Shown one piece after another: positions 8,629-16,786 of a stretch of 64,000 nucleotides of DNA (position 1 is its first letter; each line of letters starts with the position of its first letter). Source of the stretch: Methanorbis furvi (GTDB lineage: Archaea; Halobacteriota; Methanomicrobia; Methanomicrobiales; Methanocorpusculaceae); the NCBI RefSeq assembly GCF_032714615.1, contig NZ_JAWDKA010000007.1:36039-100038 (forward strand). Reading direction: 5' to 3'. The notes below the pieces were generated by a model. That model saw only the letters and a list, made by a program, of their open reading frames with translations. It ran no database searches and had not been told where the DNA came from. Position numbers and translations under genes: made by a program.

Positions 8629-9273
8629 ATGGCTGCAAAGAAATCCTCCAAAAAAAGTGAAGAACCAGAAGCATCAGCAAAGCTCTTCTATATCTTCTAT
8701 AATCAGGAGCGTTGGGACAACTGGCTGAACACCCTTGCGGAAGCGGACTTCTCGGGCGATGATGAGAGTGAAGAGATGCCGGAAGGATACCGCATTCTTG
8801 ACGGTTTTTCCGATGACATTACTCTTGCGACAATAAAGATCATCAGACTTTTCCAGAACGGAAGAATATCTCTGGAGGACGCGAGGGCCAAACTCCGCGG
8901 CGTGGAAGAGATCGTCATGAGTGAGGTGCAGAACGAGGATGTTGCTGAGATTATCGGGTCCATGCAGGTCTCCATGCTGGTGCTCTTTGCAGCAGGACAG
9001 AAATATCTTGAGCAGGCTTATCCTCCGTCTGAAGAGGTCAAAAATCTTGTCAAGGACGGACGCAAGGTCTTTGACAAAGATCCGGAAAAGGCTCTTGACA
9101 TGGCATCGTCGATTGGTGCTGCTGTGATTAATGGTGCAAGCTGCTGCGGCAAATATGTGAAGGACACGGATGAGCCGACGCTTTTTGATGAGTGGCTGGT
9201 GGAGGTCGAACGCATTGCCGATGCGATGAAATCTCTGAAGAACTTCGACGAGGAAGCCGGAGAAGCCCAGTGA
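8629..9273 (+). CDS. DUF2150-like archaeal protein
   Basis: 214 aa, acidic and soluble, with a Lys-rich N-terminus (MAAKKSSKKSEE). The FYIFYNQERWDNW start of the folded part and the general layout resemble the archaeal DUF2150 family, of unknown function; this match is from memory. A TATA-like CTTATTAAG lies about 15-20 nt upstream and GTGAG just before the ATG. The stop overlaps the GTG of the next gene, so they form a two-gene operon. A CC pair at SCCGKYVK might bind metal, but this is weak. Confidence 0.6.
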   Translation: MAAKKSSKKSEEPEASAKLFYIFYNQERWDNWLNTLAEADFSGDDESEEMPEGYRILDGFSDDITLATIKIIRLFQNGRISLEDARAKLRGVEEIVMSEVQNEDVAEIIGSMQVSMLVLFAAGQKYLEQAYPPSEEVKNLVKDGRKVFDKDPEKALDMASSIGAAVINGASCCGKYVKDTDEPTLFDEWLVEVERIADAMKSLKNFDEEAGEAQ

Positions 9274-9722
9274 TTGCAGGCCGCGCAAGATTTCGTTACA
9301 TCAAAAAGTTGCAGCGAGCGGCAGGCTACCGGTTGCCGGACGGGGCATTTCATCCGGCGAACCTTGAGGCGATTACCGGTTCGATGAATATTGACAGTCT
9401 TGATCCCGGAACAAGGGATCAGGTCATGCGGTTTTACAAGGATTTTCTTGAGTGCAGCTGTCGCGACTCGCCGCTCTGCGGATGTCCGGAGCGCAAGTTT
9501 GTTATTGCGATTCTGGAGCTGCGCGAGATGGGACTCAGTCACCGTGAGATCCACAACCATCTGATCGATGAGTACGGTGTTGATCTTTTTCCAGCAGATA
9601 TCCTGAGTTTTCTTGAGGACTCTGTTCATCTGCTGGAAGCAATCCGCAGTGTTGCCAATCTTGCGGAACAAAAAGAGCTGGTTGAGTTATCGGATGAACA
9701 TATCCGTCAGATCGCACGATGA
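9270..9722 (+). CDS. Cysteine-cluster protein of unknown function
   Basis: 150 aa starting with GTG at 9270, whose last bases overlap the TGA of the preceding gene (GTGA); GGAGA lies just upstream. It has a compact Cys cluster, CSCRDSPLCGCPE, followed by a helical region (ELREMGLSHREIHNHL). That combination resembles a small module found at the end of some archaeal Ski2-type helicases. I am not certain of the family. The final codon and stop are embedded in the inverted repeat of the element at 9717-9957. Confidence 0.6.
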   Translation: MIAGRARFRYIKKLQRAAGYRLPDGAFHPANLEAITGSMNIDSLDPGTRDQVMRFYKDFLECSCRDSPLCGCPERKFVIAILELREMGLSHREIHNHLIDEYGVDLFPADILSFLEDSVHLLEAIRSVANLAEQKELVELSDEHIRQIAR

Positions 9723-9957
9723 GATTTTGAAACGCGAATCGCAGGTCTTCCACACGACGTTCCGTCGTGTTTAACTCCTCCCTTCGGGAGTCGTTTCGGC
9801 CTGCTCACCGCTTCGCGGAATAGCGCGAATAAAAAAATTATTTGTATTTTTTCTGAGCAGAGATGTTCGTCTAAAAATATATGATTCAGGCCCTTCCTTA
9901 AAAATCGCCATTGACGATTTTTTTTATTCGTGCTATTCGCGTTTCAAAATCTCATCG
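9717..9957. repeat. Family A repeat, copy 1 (241 bp, 23-bp terminal inverted repeats)
   Basis: The ends CGATGAGATTTTGAAACGCG+AAT (9717-9739) and its exact inverse (9935-9957) form perfect 23-bp terminal inverted repeats. Inside are GTCGTGT/ACACGAC and GGGAG hairpins, the module GGCCTGCTCACCGCTTCGCG, and an AAAATCGCCA-TTGACGATTTTT stem flanked by T and A runs near 9899-9922. A reversed copy lies at 39553-39778, and shorter remnants at 28305-28340 and 47889-47930. The left end provides the stop codon context of the gene ending at 9722. Confidence 0.75.
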
Positions 9958-10018
9958 TGTCCACAGAACATTTTCTGAAAAAATCTATTTTTCCAGACCG
10001 CATACATACTCAGCAGAA

Positions 10019-10555
10019 ATGGCGAGGTTGTTTATTGCGGTGGAACCCTCTTTGGAGATCCGGAAAAATCTTGAGAGTACAGCACAATCACTTCTGGAAA
10101 CCTCTGCACGCCTGACAATCGTGCAGGCTTCCCAGATGCATATCACGCTCAAGTTTATTGGCGAGGTCCCTGACACAAAAATTCCAAAAATCACCGATGC
10201 ATTCTCCAAACTCTCCGGAGAACCGTATCAGTTTTCCGCATCAGGCGTCAGTGTCTTCGGCAGACCGCCGCGGGTGATCAAAGCTGATGTTTTGGATGGC
10301 GGAGTTTCAAAAGAGCTTGCCGCACAGATTGATGCACTCCTGTCTTTAGTCGGCATCCCAAAAGATCCAAAACCGTTTTCCCCTCACCTCACCCTCGCCC
10401 GCGTGAAGCTCTACTCGCCGGATCTTCTTCCAAAAATTGCCGCAGTGAAGGATACAGAGTTCGGCTCCTGCATAATTGACTCGGTCGCACTCAAAAAGAG
10501 TACATTAACCCCCAGTGGACCCATATATGAAACAGTTGCCGAGGTAAAACTGTGA
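10019..10555 (+). CDS. thpR: RNA 2',3'-cyclic phosphodiesterase (LigT family)
   Basis: 178 aa from ATG 10019 (MARLFIAVEPS). It contains the two H-x-T/S-x motifs of the 2H phosphoesterase fold, MHITLKFIG and PHLTLARV, whose histidines catalyse opening of 2',3'-cyclic phosphates on RNA ends. The upstream part of the frame belongs to the repeat. The stop overlaps the GTG of cca by 4 nt (GTGA), an arrangement common in methanogens that links RNA-end processing to tRNA 3'-end maturation. Confidence 0.88.
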   Translation: MARLFIAVEPSLEIRKNLESTAQSLLETSARLTIVQASQMHITLKFIGEVPDTKIPKITDAFSKLSGEPYQFSASGVSVFGRPPRVIKADVLDGGVSKELAAQIDALLSLVGIPKDPKPFSPHLTLARVKLYSPDLLPKIAAVKDTEFGSCIIDSVALKKSTLTPSGPIYETVAEVKL

Positions 10556-11958
10556 CAAGAAGTATCATAGAACAGGAGGTCTTGGACCGCGTGCTGCCAA
10601 CCGACGCGGAACGTTCCGCAGCACAGGAGATGGGAAACAAACTGATCGCCGCAGTCTACGAAGTTGCAGGCGTTCCTGCAATGATGACCGGCTCGGTTGC
10701 CCGGGGCACCTGGGTTCGCGGTGACAAGGACATCGACATATTCATGCTGTTTCCACCGGAGATCTCCCGCGAGGAGCTGCAGGAGAAAGGACTTGCCGCA
10801 GCGTATGCGGTGGTCGAAAAGTTTTCAGGAACAGCTGAGGAAAAGTATGCCGAGCATCCGTATCTCAACGCGGTCATCGAAGGATTCGATGTGGATCTCG
10901 TCCCCTGTTATCATGTCAGCTCCACTGCTGAGATGCAGTGCGCTGTGGACCGGACGCCGTTTCACACCCGCTACCTTCTCCCTAAAATCGGAAATCTTCG
11001 TGAGGATGTTTTGCTGCTCAAACAGTTTGCCAAAGGCGGAGGCGTGTACGGCTCAGATCATATGACCGGCGGTTTTTCCGGATATCTTTGCGAGCTTCTT
11101 GTGTTGGCCTACGGAGGATTTTCAGAGTTCATGCAGGCCGCGTCAGAGTTCCGGTACGGCGAGGTTGTTGACATCGAAAAATATTATGCAGATACAAAAA
11201 TCGTGAGAGGAAAATTTTCCGAGCCGCTTATTGTCATCGACCCAACCGATAAGGACCGAAATGTTGCAGCAGCCCTGACCCCGACGCGGTTTGCCGAGTT
11301 CATGGAGCTTGCCCGCGACTACTGTGCCTCTCCCAGTCCGCAGTACTTTGTTGCGGATCCTCCAACTCAGATGGGGATGAACGAGTTTGCCGCAACGCTT
11401 CAGAAGCGCGGGACGGCAATGCTTGCGGTACGGATGAAAACTCCTCCATATGTTGCGGACACGGTTGTTCCTCAGCTGCGGAAAACCATGGAGTCTATGA
11501 AGGCCATGCTTGTTGCCGAGGATTTTCAGATTCACCGTGCTGAAGTTTCCATGGGTGCGGAAAATTCTCTGATTCTTTTTGAGCTTCTCATTGCCCGGCT
11601 GCCGGAGATTGTTGTACGCTCTGGCCCTCCGGTCTGGAATCATGAAAATGCGGACCGGTTTGTGGAAAAATATCTGATGCAGGAGCAGTTTGCCGGCCCC
11701 TGGATTGAGGAGGATCGCTACTACACCGAGGTGCTCCGCAAGTACACGACTGCTGAGTCTCTGCTTTCGGATAAGTCGAAGATTTTGTCAGGTTCACTTG
11801 GAAAACATGTGCGGCAGGTGATGGAGGAGGACGGTTATGAGGTTCTCGCGGGCGTTGATGTCTGGTCGCTGGAGTTTTCGTTTTTCCTTTCGGCATTTTT
11901 TGCCAGGTCTTCGCATGCGATCCGCAAGCTCAGGGAGATCAGAGGCGGGCAGGAATGA
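10552..11958 (+). CDS. cca: CCA-adding enzyme (archaeal class I tRNA nucleotidyltransferase)
   Basis: 468 aa. The N-terminal nucleotidyltransferase signature GSVARGTWVRGDKDIDIF holds the metal-binding Asp pair, and DVDLVPCYHV carries the third carboxylate. The length fits archaeal CCA enzymes. It adds CCA to tRNA 3' ends, needed here because both tRNAs in the window lack encoded CCA. The start is GTG, overlapping thpR. The end overlaps the ATG of a broken membrane gene (ATGA). Confidence 0.94.
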   Translation: MTRSIIEQEVLDRVLPTDAERSAAQEMGNKLIAAVYEVAGVPAMMTGSVARGTWVRGDKDIDIFMLFPPEISREELQEKGLAAAYAVVEKFSGTAEEKYAEHPYLNAVIEGFDVDLVPCYHVSSTAEMQCAVDRTPFHTRYLLPKIGNLREDVLLLKQFAKGGGVYGSDHMTGGFSGYLCELLVLAYGGFSEFMQAASEFRYGEVVDIEKYYADTKIVRGKFSEPLIVIDPTDKDRNVAAALTPTRFAEFMELARDYCASPSPQYFVADPPTQMGMNEFAATLQKRGTAMLAVRMKTPPYVADTVVPQLRKTMESMKAMLVAEDFQIHRAEVSMGAENSLILFELLIARLPEIVVRSGPPVWNHENADRFVEKYLMQEQFAGPWIEEDRYYTEVLRKYTTAESLLSDKSKILSGSLGKHVRQVMEEDGYEVLAGVDVWSLEFSFFLSAFFARSSHAIRKLREIRGGQE

Positions 11959-12315
11959 GTTATGACTGGATATTTTTCTGAACACTGATTCTGCTGCTGC
12001 CTCTGGTTCTCATTGTCGGTGCGGTCGGGCTTTTGAAGTATCCGCCGGAAAAAAAATTCCCGAGTGATCGGGTACCGAACACGACGATCCAAAAAATCTC
12101 CGGAGGCATGGGATGCAGCGCAGAAAATGTTTGGAAAATATTCTTTCGTCTATGGAATTTTTCTTCTGATAGCTGTTCCACTTGTGGCTCTCTGTGTTGG
12201 AACGAGGATTAATCCGTACACTCTTCTGGTAATGATCGTTGTCGCTGAACTCATTCTCTTGGCGCTCCCGATTCTTGGTGTTGAGTGTCAGCTGAAAAAA
12301 CAGTTTTCAAAATAA
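11955..12315 (+). pseudogene. SdpI-like membrane protein, interrupted by a stop and a frameshift
   Basis: From an ATG overlapping the cca stop, the frame reads MSYDWIFF, then TGA, then TLILLLPLVLIVGAVGLLKY and PPEKK. The reading then moves by one base at an A8 run (12049-12056) into VIGYRTRRSKKSPEAW, followed by two more membrane helices to 12315. With one A fewer, the join would read PPEKNSRVIGYRT, which matches the conserved PP...N..IGYRT...S motif of the SdpI/YhfL family. Two lesions argue for a pseudogene. Re-initiation at GTG 12064 could still give an 83-aa product. Confidence 0.65.
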
Positions 12316-12322
12316 AAAAAAT

Positions 12323-12727
12323 TTATGCGATCTTTTCTCCTGCAGCTGGTCCCGGCATGCAGGTGTAGATCTCTTTTACTACAAGTTTCAGCAGTTCTTT
12401 TTTGGGAAGTCCCGGCTTTTTTGCTTCCATTAACTCCCGCATCTTTTTGTAGTCCTCGGTGTCGGACTCAAGGCTTGCCGTTCCCTTTAGCTGAATACAG
12501 TTGCCGAGCTCTTTACTCCAGACAAGCAGAGCTGCCTGGGGGTTTTCGTGAACATTTTGCGCCGTCTTGTTCATGAAGTTGTTGGAGATCCAGATGGTGT
12601 CGTTGTCCATTACCCACAGACCGCCCATCGGTGCTGCGTTTGGAACGCCGGTCTTTGAAGCGGTGATCAGATGACAGACCCCGACTTTTGCGATCTGTTC
12701 TTTTATCTCGCTGGTAATTAGTGCCAT
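12323..12727 (-). CDS. Pyridoxamine-phosphate oxidase-like FMN-binding protein
   Basis: 134 aa with the split-barrel flavin fold pattern: HLITASKTGVPNAAPMGGLW near the N-terminus, then WISNNFMNKTAQNVHENPQA, typical of small FMN- or F420-binding proteins of the PPOX/flavoredoxin group. Cytoplasmic, function probably reductive. It is convergent with the SdpI-like remnant, only 7 nt between the ends. It is monocistronic and its substrate is unknown. Confidence 0.85.
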   Translation of the reverse strand: MALITSEIKEQIAKVGVCHLITASKTGVPNAAPMGGLWVMDNDTIWISNNFMNKTAQNVHENPQAALLVWSKELGNCIQLKGTASLESDTEDYKKMRELMEAKKPGLPKKELLKLVVKEIYTCMPGPAAGEKIA

Positions 12728-13064
12728 AGAGATAACTTGGGCTTACTGTTATGTCTACTTTGCGGAGTTCCCCAACAACAAAATTGTTTGTAATAGGAGG
12801 TATGTGGTTTCTGTTTCAAAAAATCGTAATGCAGTACCCTACTGAAGAATTTGACTCATCACTAATTTCATGTTTCAGACCTCTCACTACCTTGCAGCAT
12901 CACCCTCACATAACTCTTCTTGTAAAAAAAACAGCCAATACATGCGAGTGCCGGAGAACAACTCCGGTCAACGCATGATATTTGTGGCAGGCGGATGTCC
13001 GGGAAAAATTCCGGACAAGGGTGTCACACATTCAACAATCTGTACCTTTCTACGGGAAAGAAAT
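12728..13064. other. Intergenic region with hairpins, no clear gene
   Basis: No supported coding sequence. It contains an AATAGGAGGTATG string at 12792-12804, but the following frame (starting MWFLFQK) is short. There are two inverted repeats: GGAG/CTCC near 12954 and a perfect GTCCGG/CCGGAC stem at about 12997-13016. The latter lies downstream of the small gene at 13065-13172 and may terminate it. Confidence 0.4.
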
Positions 13065-13172
13065 TTAGTTCTTTTTTGCGCTCTTGGGTGCTGCCTTCGG
13101 TGCCTCAGTTTTTACTGCTGCTTTCGGTGCTGCCTTTGGGGCTTCTGTCTTTTTTGCCTCTTTGTGTGACAT
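13065..13172 (-). CDS. 35-aa Lys/Ala/Pro-rich basic peptide
   Basis: The frame reads MSHKEAKKTEAPKAAPKAAV followed by KTEAPKAAPKSAKKN. The block KTEAPKAAPK is repeated twice, and composition is almost only K, A, P and E, like histone H1 tails. A TATA-like GTTTATACACC (about 13190-13200) sits 25-30 nt upstream of the ATG, so a leaderless transcript is likely, and a stable hairpin follows the gene. It could be a small nucleic-acid-binding protein. Too short for family assignment, but the promoter, repeat structure and terminator make it credible. Confidence 0.55.
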   Translation of the reverse strand: MSHKEAKKTEAPKAAPKAAVKTEAPKAAPKSAKKN

Positions 13173-13300
13173 AATCTTAGATCTGATTCTTCGGTGTATA
13201 AACCTGTCTGTCATGACAGAAAAAATGCGGCTCAGATCACGTCAATTGGAAAATAACCAAAAATACGGCGATAAATCCTGACTGAAAAAGCCCCGGATTT

Positions 13301-13340
13301 TCTCACGCGCAAAATATTTTGAAAACGCGGCATTTTGCGC
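13301..13340. terminator. Hairpin upstream of PEBP gene
   Basis: GCGCAAAAT near 13301 and its inverse ATTTTGCGC near 13332 form a 9-bp stem separated by AT-rich sequence. It lies between the PEBP-like gene, which ends at 13389 on the minus strand, and the small basic peptide gene, so it could end transcription of the former. Confidence 0.4.
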
Positions 13341-13388
13341 GAAATTTCTCTGTTGAACTAAGGAGATGCCGCAAAAAAATGAGATGCT

Positions 13389-13847
13389 TCAGAAGTGAAG
13401 CGTTGACTCAAGACTGCCGAAGGCAATCGTCTTGCCGTCGCGGAACTCTGCAATAACCTCATCCATTTTCGCATCCGGAGAGATCACAATGCGCTCAGCC
13501 CGACCGAACACGTGGAAGAGCATTCTCTCATCACTTCCGAGTTTCGGCTCAGGTCCGTGCCAGCCATGCTCGCCGAAATCGTTGAGACCCTGAATCGCAG
13601 GGAACGGGAAGTTTGGTACCGGGCCTGCTTCATATCCCGGCGGGACATGCCCGACCGACGGAATATTCCAGATTGACCAGATACACTGAGTTTTTCCGTC
13701 GCCGGATTTGTTCTGCACAATGACGGCGATATACTTTACCTCGGGAGGGATGCCGGAGAGATCAATTTTTGGCGAGATATTTCCACCGGAGAATGTACTC
13801 GAAGGGGTAATACCATTTTTTCCAAGATGAATGGTAATCTTTTCCAT
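13389..13847 (-). CDS. PEBP family protein (YbhB/YbcL-like)
   Basis: 152 aa starting MEKITIHLGKNGI; a TTG at 13868 is in frame but GAGGGT sits 8 nt before ATG 13847. Family hallmarks include SPKIDLSGIPPEVKYIAVIV, the WNIP segment, and the ligand-pocket region GLNDFGEHGWHGPEP. Phosphatidylethanolamine-binding protein homologues bind anionic ligands; the prokaryotic ones have no settled function. Cytoplasmic, single gene, divergent from the RNase H fusion. Confidence 0.88.
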   Translation of the reverse strand: MEKITIHLGKNGITPSSTFSGGNISPKIDLSGIPPEVKYIAVIVQNKSGDGKTQCIWSIWNIPSVGHVPPGYEAGPVPNFPFPAIQGLNDFGEHGWHGPEPKLGSDERMLFHVFGRAERIVISPDAKMDEVIAEFRDGKTIAFGSLESTLHF

Positions 13848-13953
13848 AGTACATACCCTCTGCCCCAAAATATTATAGATGTATAGATTGAGGATAATGT
13901 CTCTGTCAGTTCAAACCTCATCCATAAATAGGGTGAAAGGCAACACAACTCAC

Positions 13954-14814
13954 ATGGACTGCCTGACAATATATACGGACGGGGCAAGCCGAGGAAACCC
14001 GGGCGAAGCCGCTGCTGCATGGCTGATTCTTCGTGGGACCGACGTTCTTGAGTCTGATGTACTTGTTCTTGGAAAACAGACGAACAATGTCGCCGAGTAC
14101 ACCGCACTCATTCATGCCATCCGCTCGGCGAAAAAATTTGCTGAACCAAAAACAACCGAACTGATCATCTACTCGGACAGCGAACTCATGATATCACAGA
14201 TGAACGGGACCTACAAAGTTCGCTCAGCCTCACTTCAGCCGCTGCATCAGGAGGCAAAGGAGAGTGCTTCAGCATTTGCGAAGGTCACGTATCATCATGT
14301 CCCGCGGGAAAATCCGTACATCGGATCATGTGACTGGCTGTGCAACAATGCTCTTGACAAACGTTCCGCCGCGGATCTGATCGATGACCTTCGCAAGGGT
14401 AGAGAGCCAATTGAGTGTAAGCCCATTGGAGTTGTTCACTCACCCTTTAAGGAACGCGGAAGTGCGCCGAATCAGGGCAGAAATACTCAGGAGATTAGTC
14501 GCATCGAAATTTTTCCCGAGTACCGCGACGGCCTCACCGGACTTTCCGCAGGGAACGCAGTCTTCATCCTCTGCTGGTTTGACCGTTCCGAACGTGATAT
14601 TTTACAGGTTGTTCCGCACGGCAGAAAGGAACTCACCGGCGTTTTTGCAACCCGTGCGCCGGTCCGCCCGAATCCCATCTCACTGACTCTGGTAACCATC
14701 GAATCAATAGAAGGAACCACCCTGACCGTCCGGGGACTCGAAGCCTTTGACAACACGCCGGTGCTTGACATAAAACCCTACCATGCAGGGATAGATACTC
14801 CGGAAAACGAGTGA
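13954..14814 (+). CDS. Ribonuclease HI fused to a TrmO (TsaA/YaeB) domain
   Basis: 286 aa, one uninterrupted frame. Residues 1-140 are an RNase HI-type domain: IYTDGASRGNPG with D9, NNVAEYTAL with E48, IYSDSELM with D75, and CDWLCNNALD carrying a further acidic residue. Residues 155-281 match the TsaA/TrmO fold: PIGVVHSPF, the FDRSERD segment, and GVFATRAPVRPNPI. TrmO methylates t6A37 of tRNA using S-adenosylmethionine in bacteria. The fusion pairs hydrolysis of RNA in RNA-DNA hybrids with tRNA modification. Whether it is widespread in this order I cannot tell. Start: ATG of MDCLTIYTDG, as upstream residues lack family resemblance. Confidence 0.85.
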   Translation: MDCLTIYTDGASRGNPGEAAAAWLILRGTDVLESDVLVLGKQTNNVAEYTALIHAIRSAKKFAEPKTTELIIYSDSELMISQMNGTYKVRSASLQPLHQEAKESASAFAKVTYHHVPRENPYIGSCDWLCNNALDKRSAADLIDDLRKGREPIECKPIGVVHSPFKERGSAPNQGRNTQEISRIEIFPEYRDGLTGLSAGNAVFILCWFDRSERDILQVVPHGRKELTGVFATRAPVRPNPISLTLVTIESIEGTTLTVRGLEAFDNTPVLDIKPYHAGIDTPENE

Positions 14815-14848
14815 TATGTGTGATTACACTTAAAGCCGGTACAAACAG

Positions 14849-15544
14849 ATGAGAATTGACACAAATTACAATTTTTACACTGATGCGAGGGGTGGAGATC
14901 CCGATTCTACCAGCCCCACTCTTCGAAAATATCATAAGAAATTATGGAGCAAACCATTACCCAATGGAAAACATTTCGAATTGTATGACGATAAAAATGG
15001 GATTTATTTATACCATAAATCAGAATTAGGGGAGTTTCGTTTTGGGAGCGATGCTATTACACACTCATACAAAAATCAGAAACGAAAACAATGGATTGTA
15101 GAACAAATTCCCAGTGAAGTAAATGAACTTTTTGATGCAGGTTCCACTATCGGGGCCTATATTATTTTTCCAAATAACAGAATTAACGGCAACCACACAA
15201 TCAATCAGGCACGCGGAATTAATCATTTCATTGACGACCGATTTGACTTGACCCTCGAATGTATCCGCCGATTTTATTTAGATCAAGACAGTCCTCTTTA
15301 TGATACTTTATTGAGATATAAGGATTTTTTCGATTTATTTGATAACTTTATTGGCTATGTCAATTTCTTTTTATTGGAGGATCTGATTGAAGAAAATCAC
15401 GAAATTAAATTTTATTCACCGTTCGATGAGTTCAAAACTCCTCCAAGGTTTTCTGACACAGACGAATATCTGGGATATAAAAAAGAAGTTATGAATTTCA
15501 TTCGGAAAAGAAATCAAAGAATTGATGATTGCCAATTAATATGA
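14849..15544 (+). CDS. AT-rich DUF6994-like protein, probably acquired
   Basis: 231 aa. Base composition is clearly more AT-rich than neighbours, with many TTT, AAA and ATT codons. Features include SPTLRKYHKKLWSKPLPNGK, a GAYIIFPNNRIN stretch and DRFDLTLECIRRFY. That order of motifs resembles the mainly bacterial DUF6994 family as I remember it; its function is unknown. A TATA-like CACTTAAAG about 20 nt upstream suggests a leaderless transcript. Composition and bacterial resemblance point to horizontal transfer. It could be an accessory protein from a mobile element, but nothing around it proves this. Confidence 0.6.
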   Translation: MRIDTNYNFYTDARGGDPDSTSPTLRKYHKKLWSKPLPNGKHFELYDDKNGIYLYHKSELGEFRFGSDAITHSYKNQKRKQWIVEQIPSEVNELFDAGSTIGAYIIFPNNRINGNHTINQARGINHFIDDRFDLTLECIRRFYLDQDSPLYDTLLRYKDFFDLFDNFIGYVNFFLLEDLIEENHEIKFYSPFDEFKTPPRFSDTDEYLGYKKEVMNFIRKRNQRIDDCQLI

Positions 15545-15689
15545 CTGAAAAGTGCCAGCCCATTGGGCGTTAGCAGCAGAATCCTTGCATTACGCGCAAC
15601 ACCGCCCAATACACAAAGACTATACTCTCTACCGTGCAACAGAATAGGCAATACATTATATAGACTTACATTACAGGTGAAATGAAAAC

Positions 15690-16553
15690 ATGTCAGACAA
15701 ACCAGAAGGATGTGACGGACACTGCGACGGATGCTCGCAGAAGACCGATACCTGCCAGCAGCCGGCAAAAGCTGATATCAGTGTAAAGCATGTGATCCTT
15801 GTTCTCTCCGGCAAGGGAGGCGTCGGCAAGAGTACGGTCTCGGTAAACCTTTCCTATGCACTTGCCAACCATGGATACCAGACCGGTCTGCTTGACCTTG
15901 ATATTCACGGCCCAAGCATTGCCAAGATGCTCGGTATTGAGGATCTGAAACTTCAGGCGCTCGGCAACAAAATGATGCCGGTGAAAGTGACCGGCTCACT
16001 GAAAGTCGTCTCAATGGCTCTTCTTCTCAACACCACCGACAGTCCGATTGTGTGGCGCGGACCCATGAAGGCTGCGGCCATCAAACAGTTCCTCGGCGAT
16101 GTCGACTGGGGAGACCTTGACTATCTCGTCGTCGACCTTCCACCGGGAACGGGCGATGAGGCACTCAACATCGTACAGTTTGCACCAAACGTTGAAGGAG
16201 CGGTAATCGTTACGACCCCGCAGGATGTTGCAGTGCTTGACTCCACGAAGGCAATCAAGTTCGTTGAGATGATGGACCTCCCGGTGCTTGGTATCATTGA
16301 GAATATGTCCGGCATGATCTGTCCGCACTGCGGCGAGGTTGTTGATCTCTTCGGCAAGGGCGGCGGAGAAAAGGTGGCAACCCAATACAATATTCCGTAT
16401 CTTGGTGCTATTCCGATTGATATTGAGATGCGCAAGGCAGGCGATGAAGGCAGACCGTTCATCGTCAAGAGAACGAACGAAAAGAATCCGACCAGAGATG
16501 CGGTCGACAAGGTTATGGAAAACCTGATCGCAGAAGTCGAGAAAAGAGAATAA
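15690..16553 (+). CDS. Mrp/Nbp35 (ApbC) family iron-sulfur carrier ATPase
   Basis: 287 aa. A Cys-rich N-terminal tail (CDGHCDGCSQKTDTC) precedes a deviant Walker A motif, SGKGGVGKST; DLPPGTGDE is the typical Mrp signature and MICPHCGE provides the C-terminal CxxC that bridges a [4Fe-4S] cluster in the dimer. It assembles and transfers iron-sulfur clusters to apoproteins in the cytoplasm, important in methanogens with many Fe-S enzymes. A TATA-like ACATTATATAGAC lies about 30-40 nt upstream and GGTGA just before the ATG. Confidence 0.93.
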   Translation: MSDKPEGCDGHCDGCSQKTDTCQQPAKADISVKHVILVLSGKGGVGKSTVSVNLSYALANHGYQTGLLDLDIHGPSIAKMLGIEDLKLQALGNKMMPVKVTGSLKVVSMALLLNTTDSPIVWRGPMKAAAIKQFLGDVDWGDLDYLVVDLPPGTGDEALNIVQFAPNVEGAVIVTTPQDVAVLDSTKAIKFVEMMDLPVLGIIENMSGMICPHCGEVVDLFGKGGGEKVATQYNIPYLGAIPIDIEMRKAGDEGRPFIVKRTNEKNPTRDAVDKVMENLIAEVEKRE

Positions 16554-16786
16554 CTTCTAAATTTTTTTTAGTTGGCATCAGACCCCTGCGTCATCATAAC
16601 CTTGCGGCTCAGCGGGGGTAACTATCATCATCTGCCGTTTTGTATGATAATATCTATTGCAGAATCAGAGTATGAGCCTTTCGTTCCGGTGGGTGTTGTT
16701 TTACCATTTCTGAGCTGCCCGCAAATGAGAAGTGCCGCAGGGACACGCATCATTAATTCCGCAAAGCACCAAATACTATAGTAACT

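Noticed and set aside
11979..11981. TGA read as selenocysteine or other recoding
   Set aside because: No cysteine counterpart expected at this position, no selenocysteine insertion element seen, and a second lesion exists in the same gene.
16554..16786. Replication origin beside orc1
   Set aside because: No repeated origin recognition box-like motif with its G-rich tail was found in the gaps on either side of orc1; the gap upstream holds only scattered AT-rich sequence.
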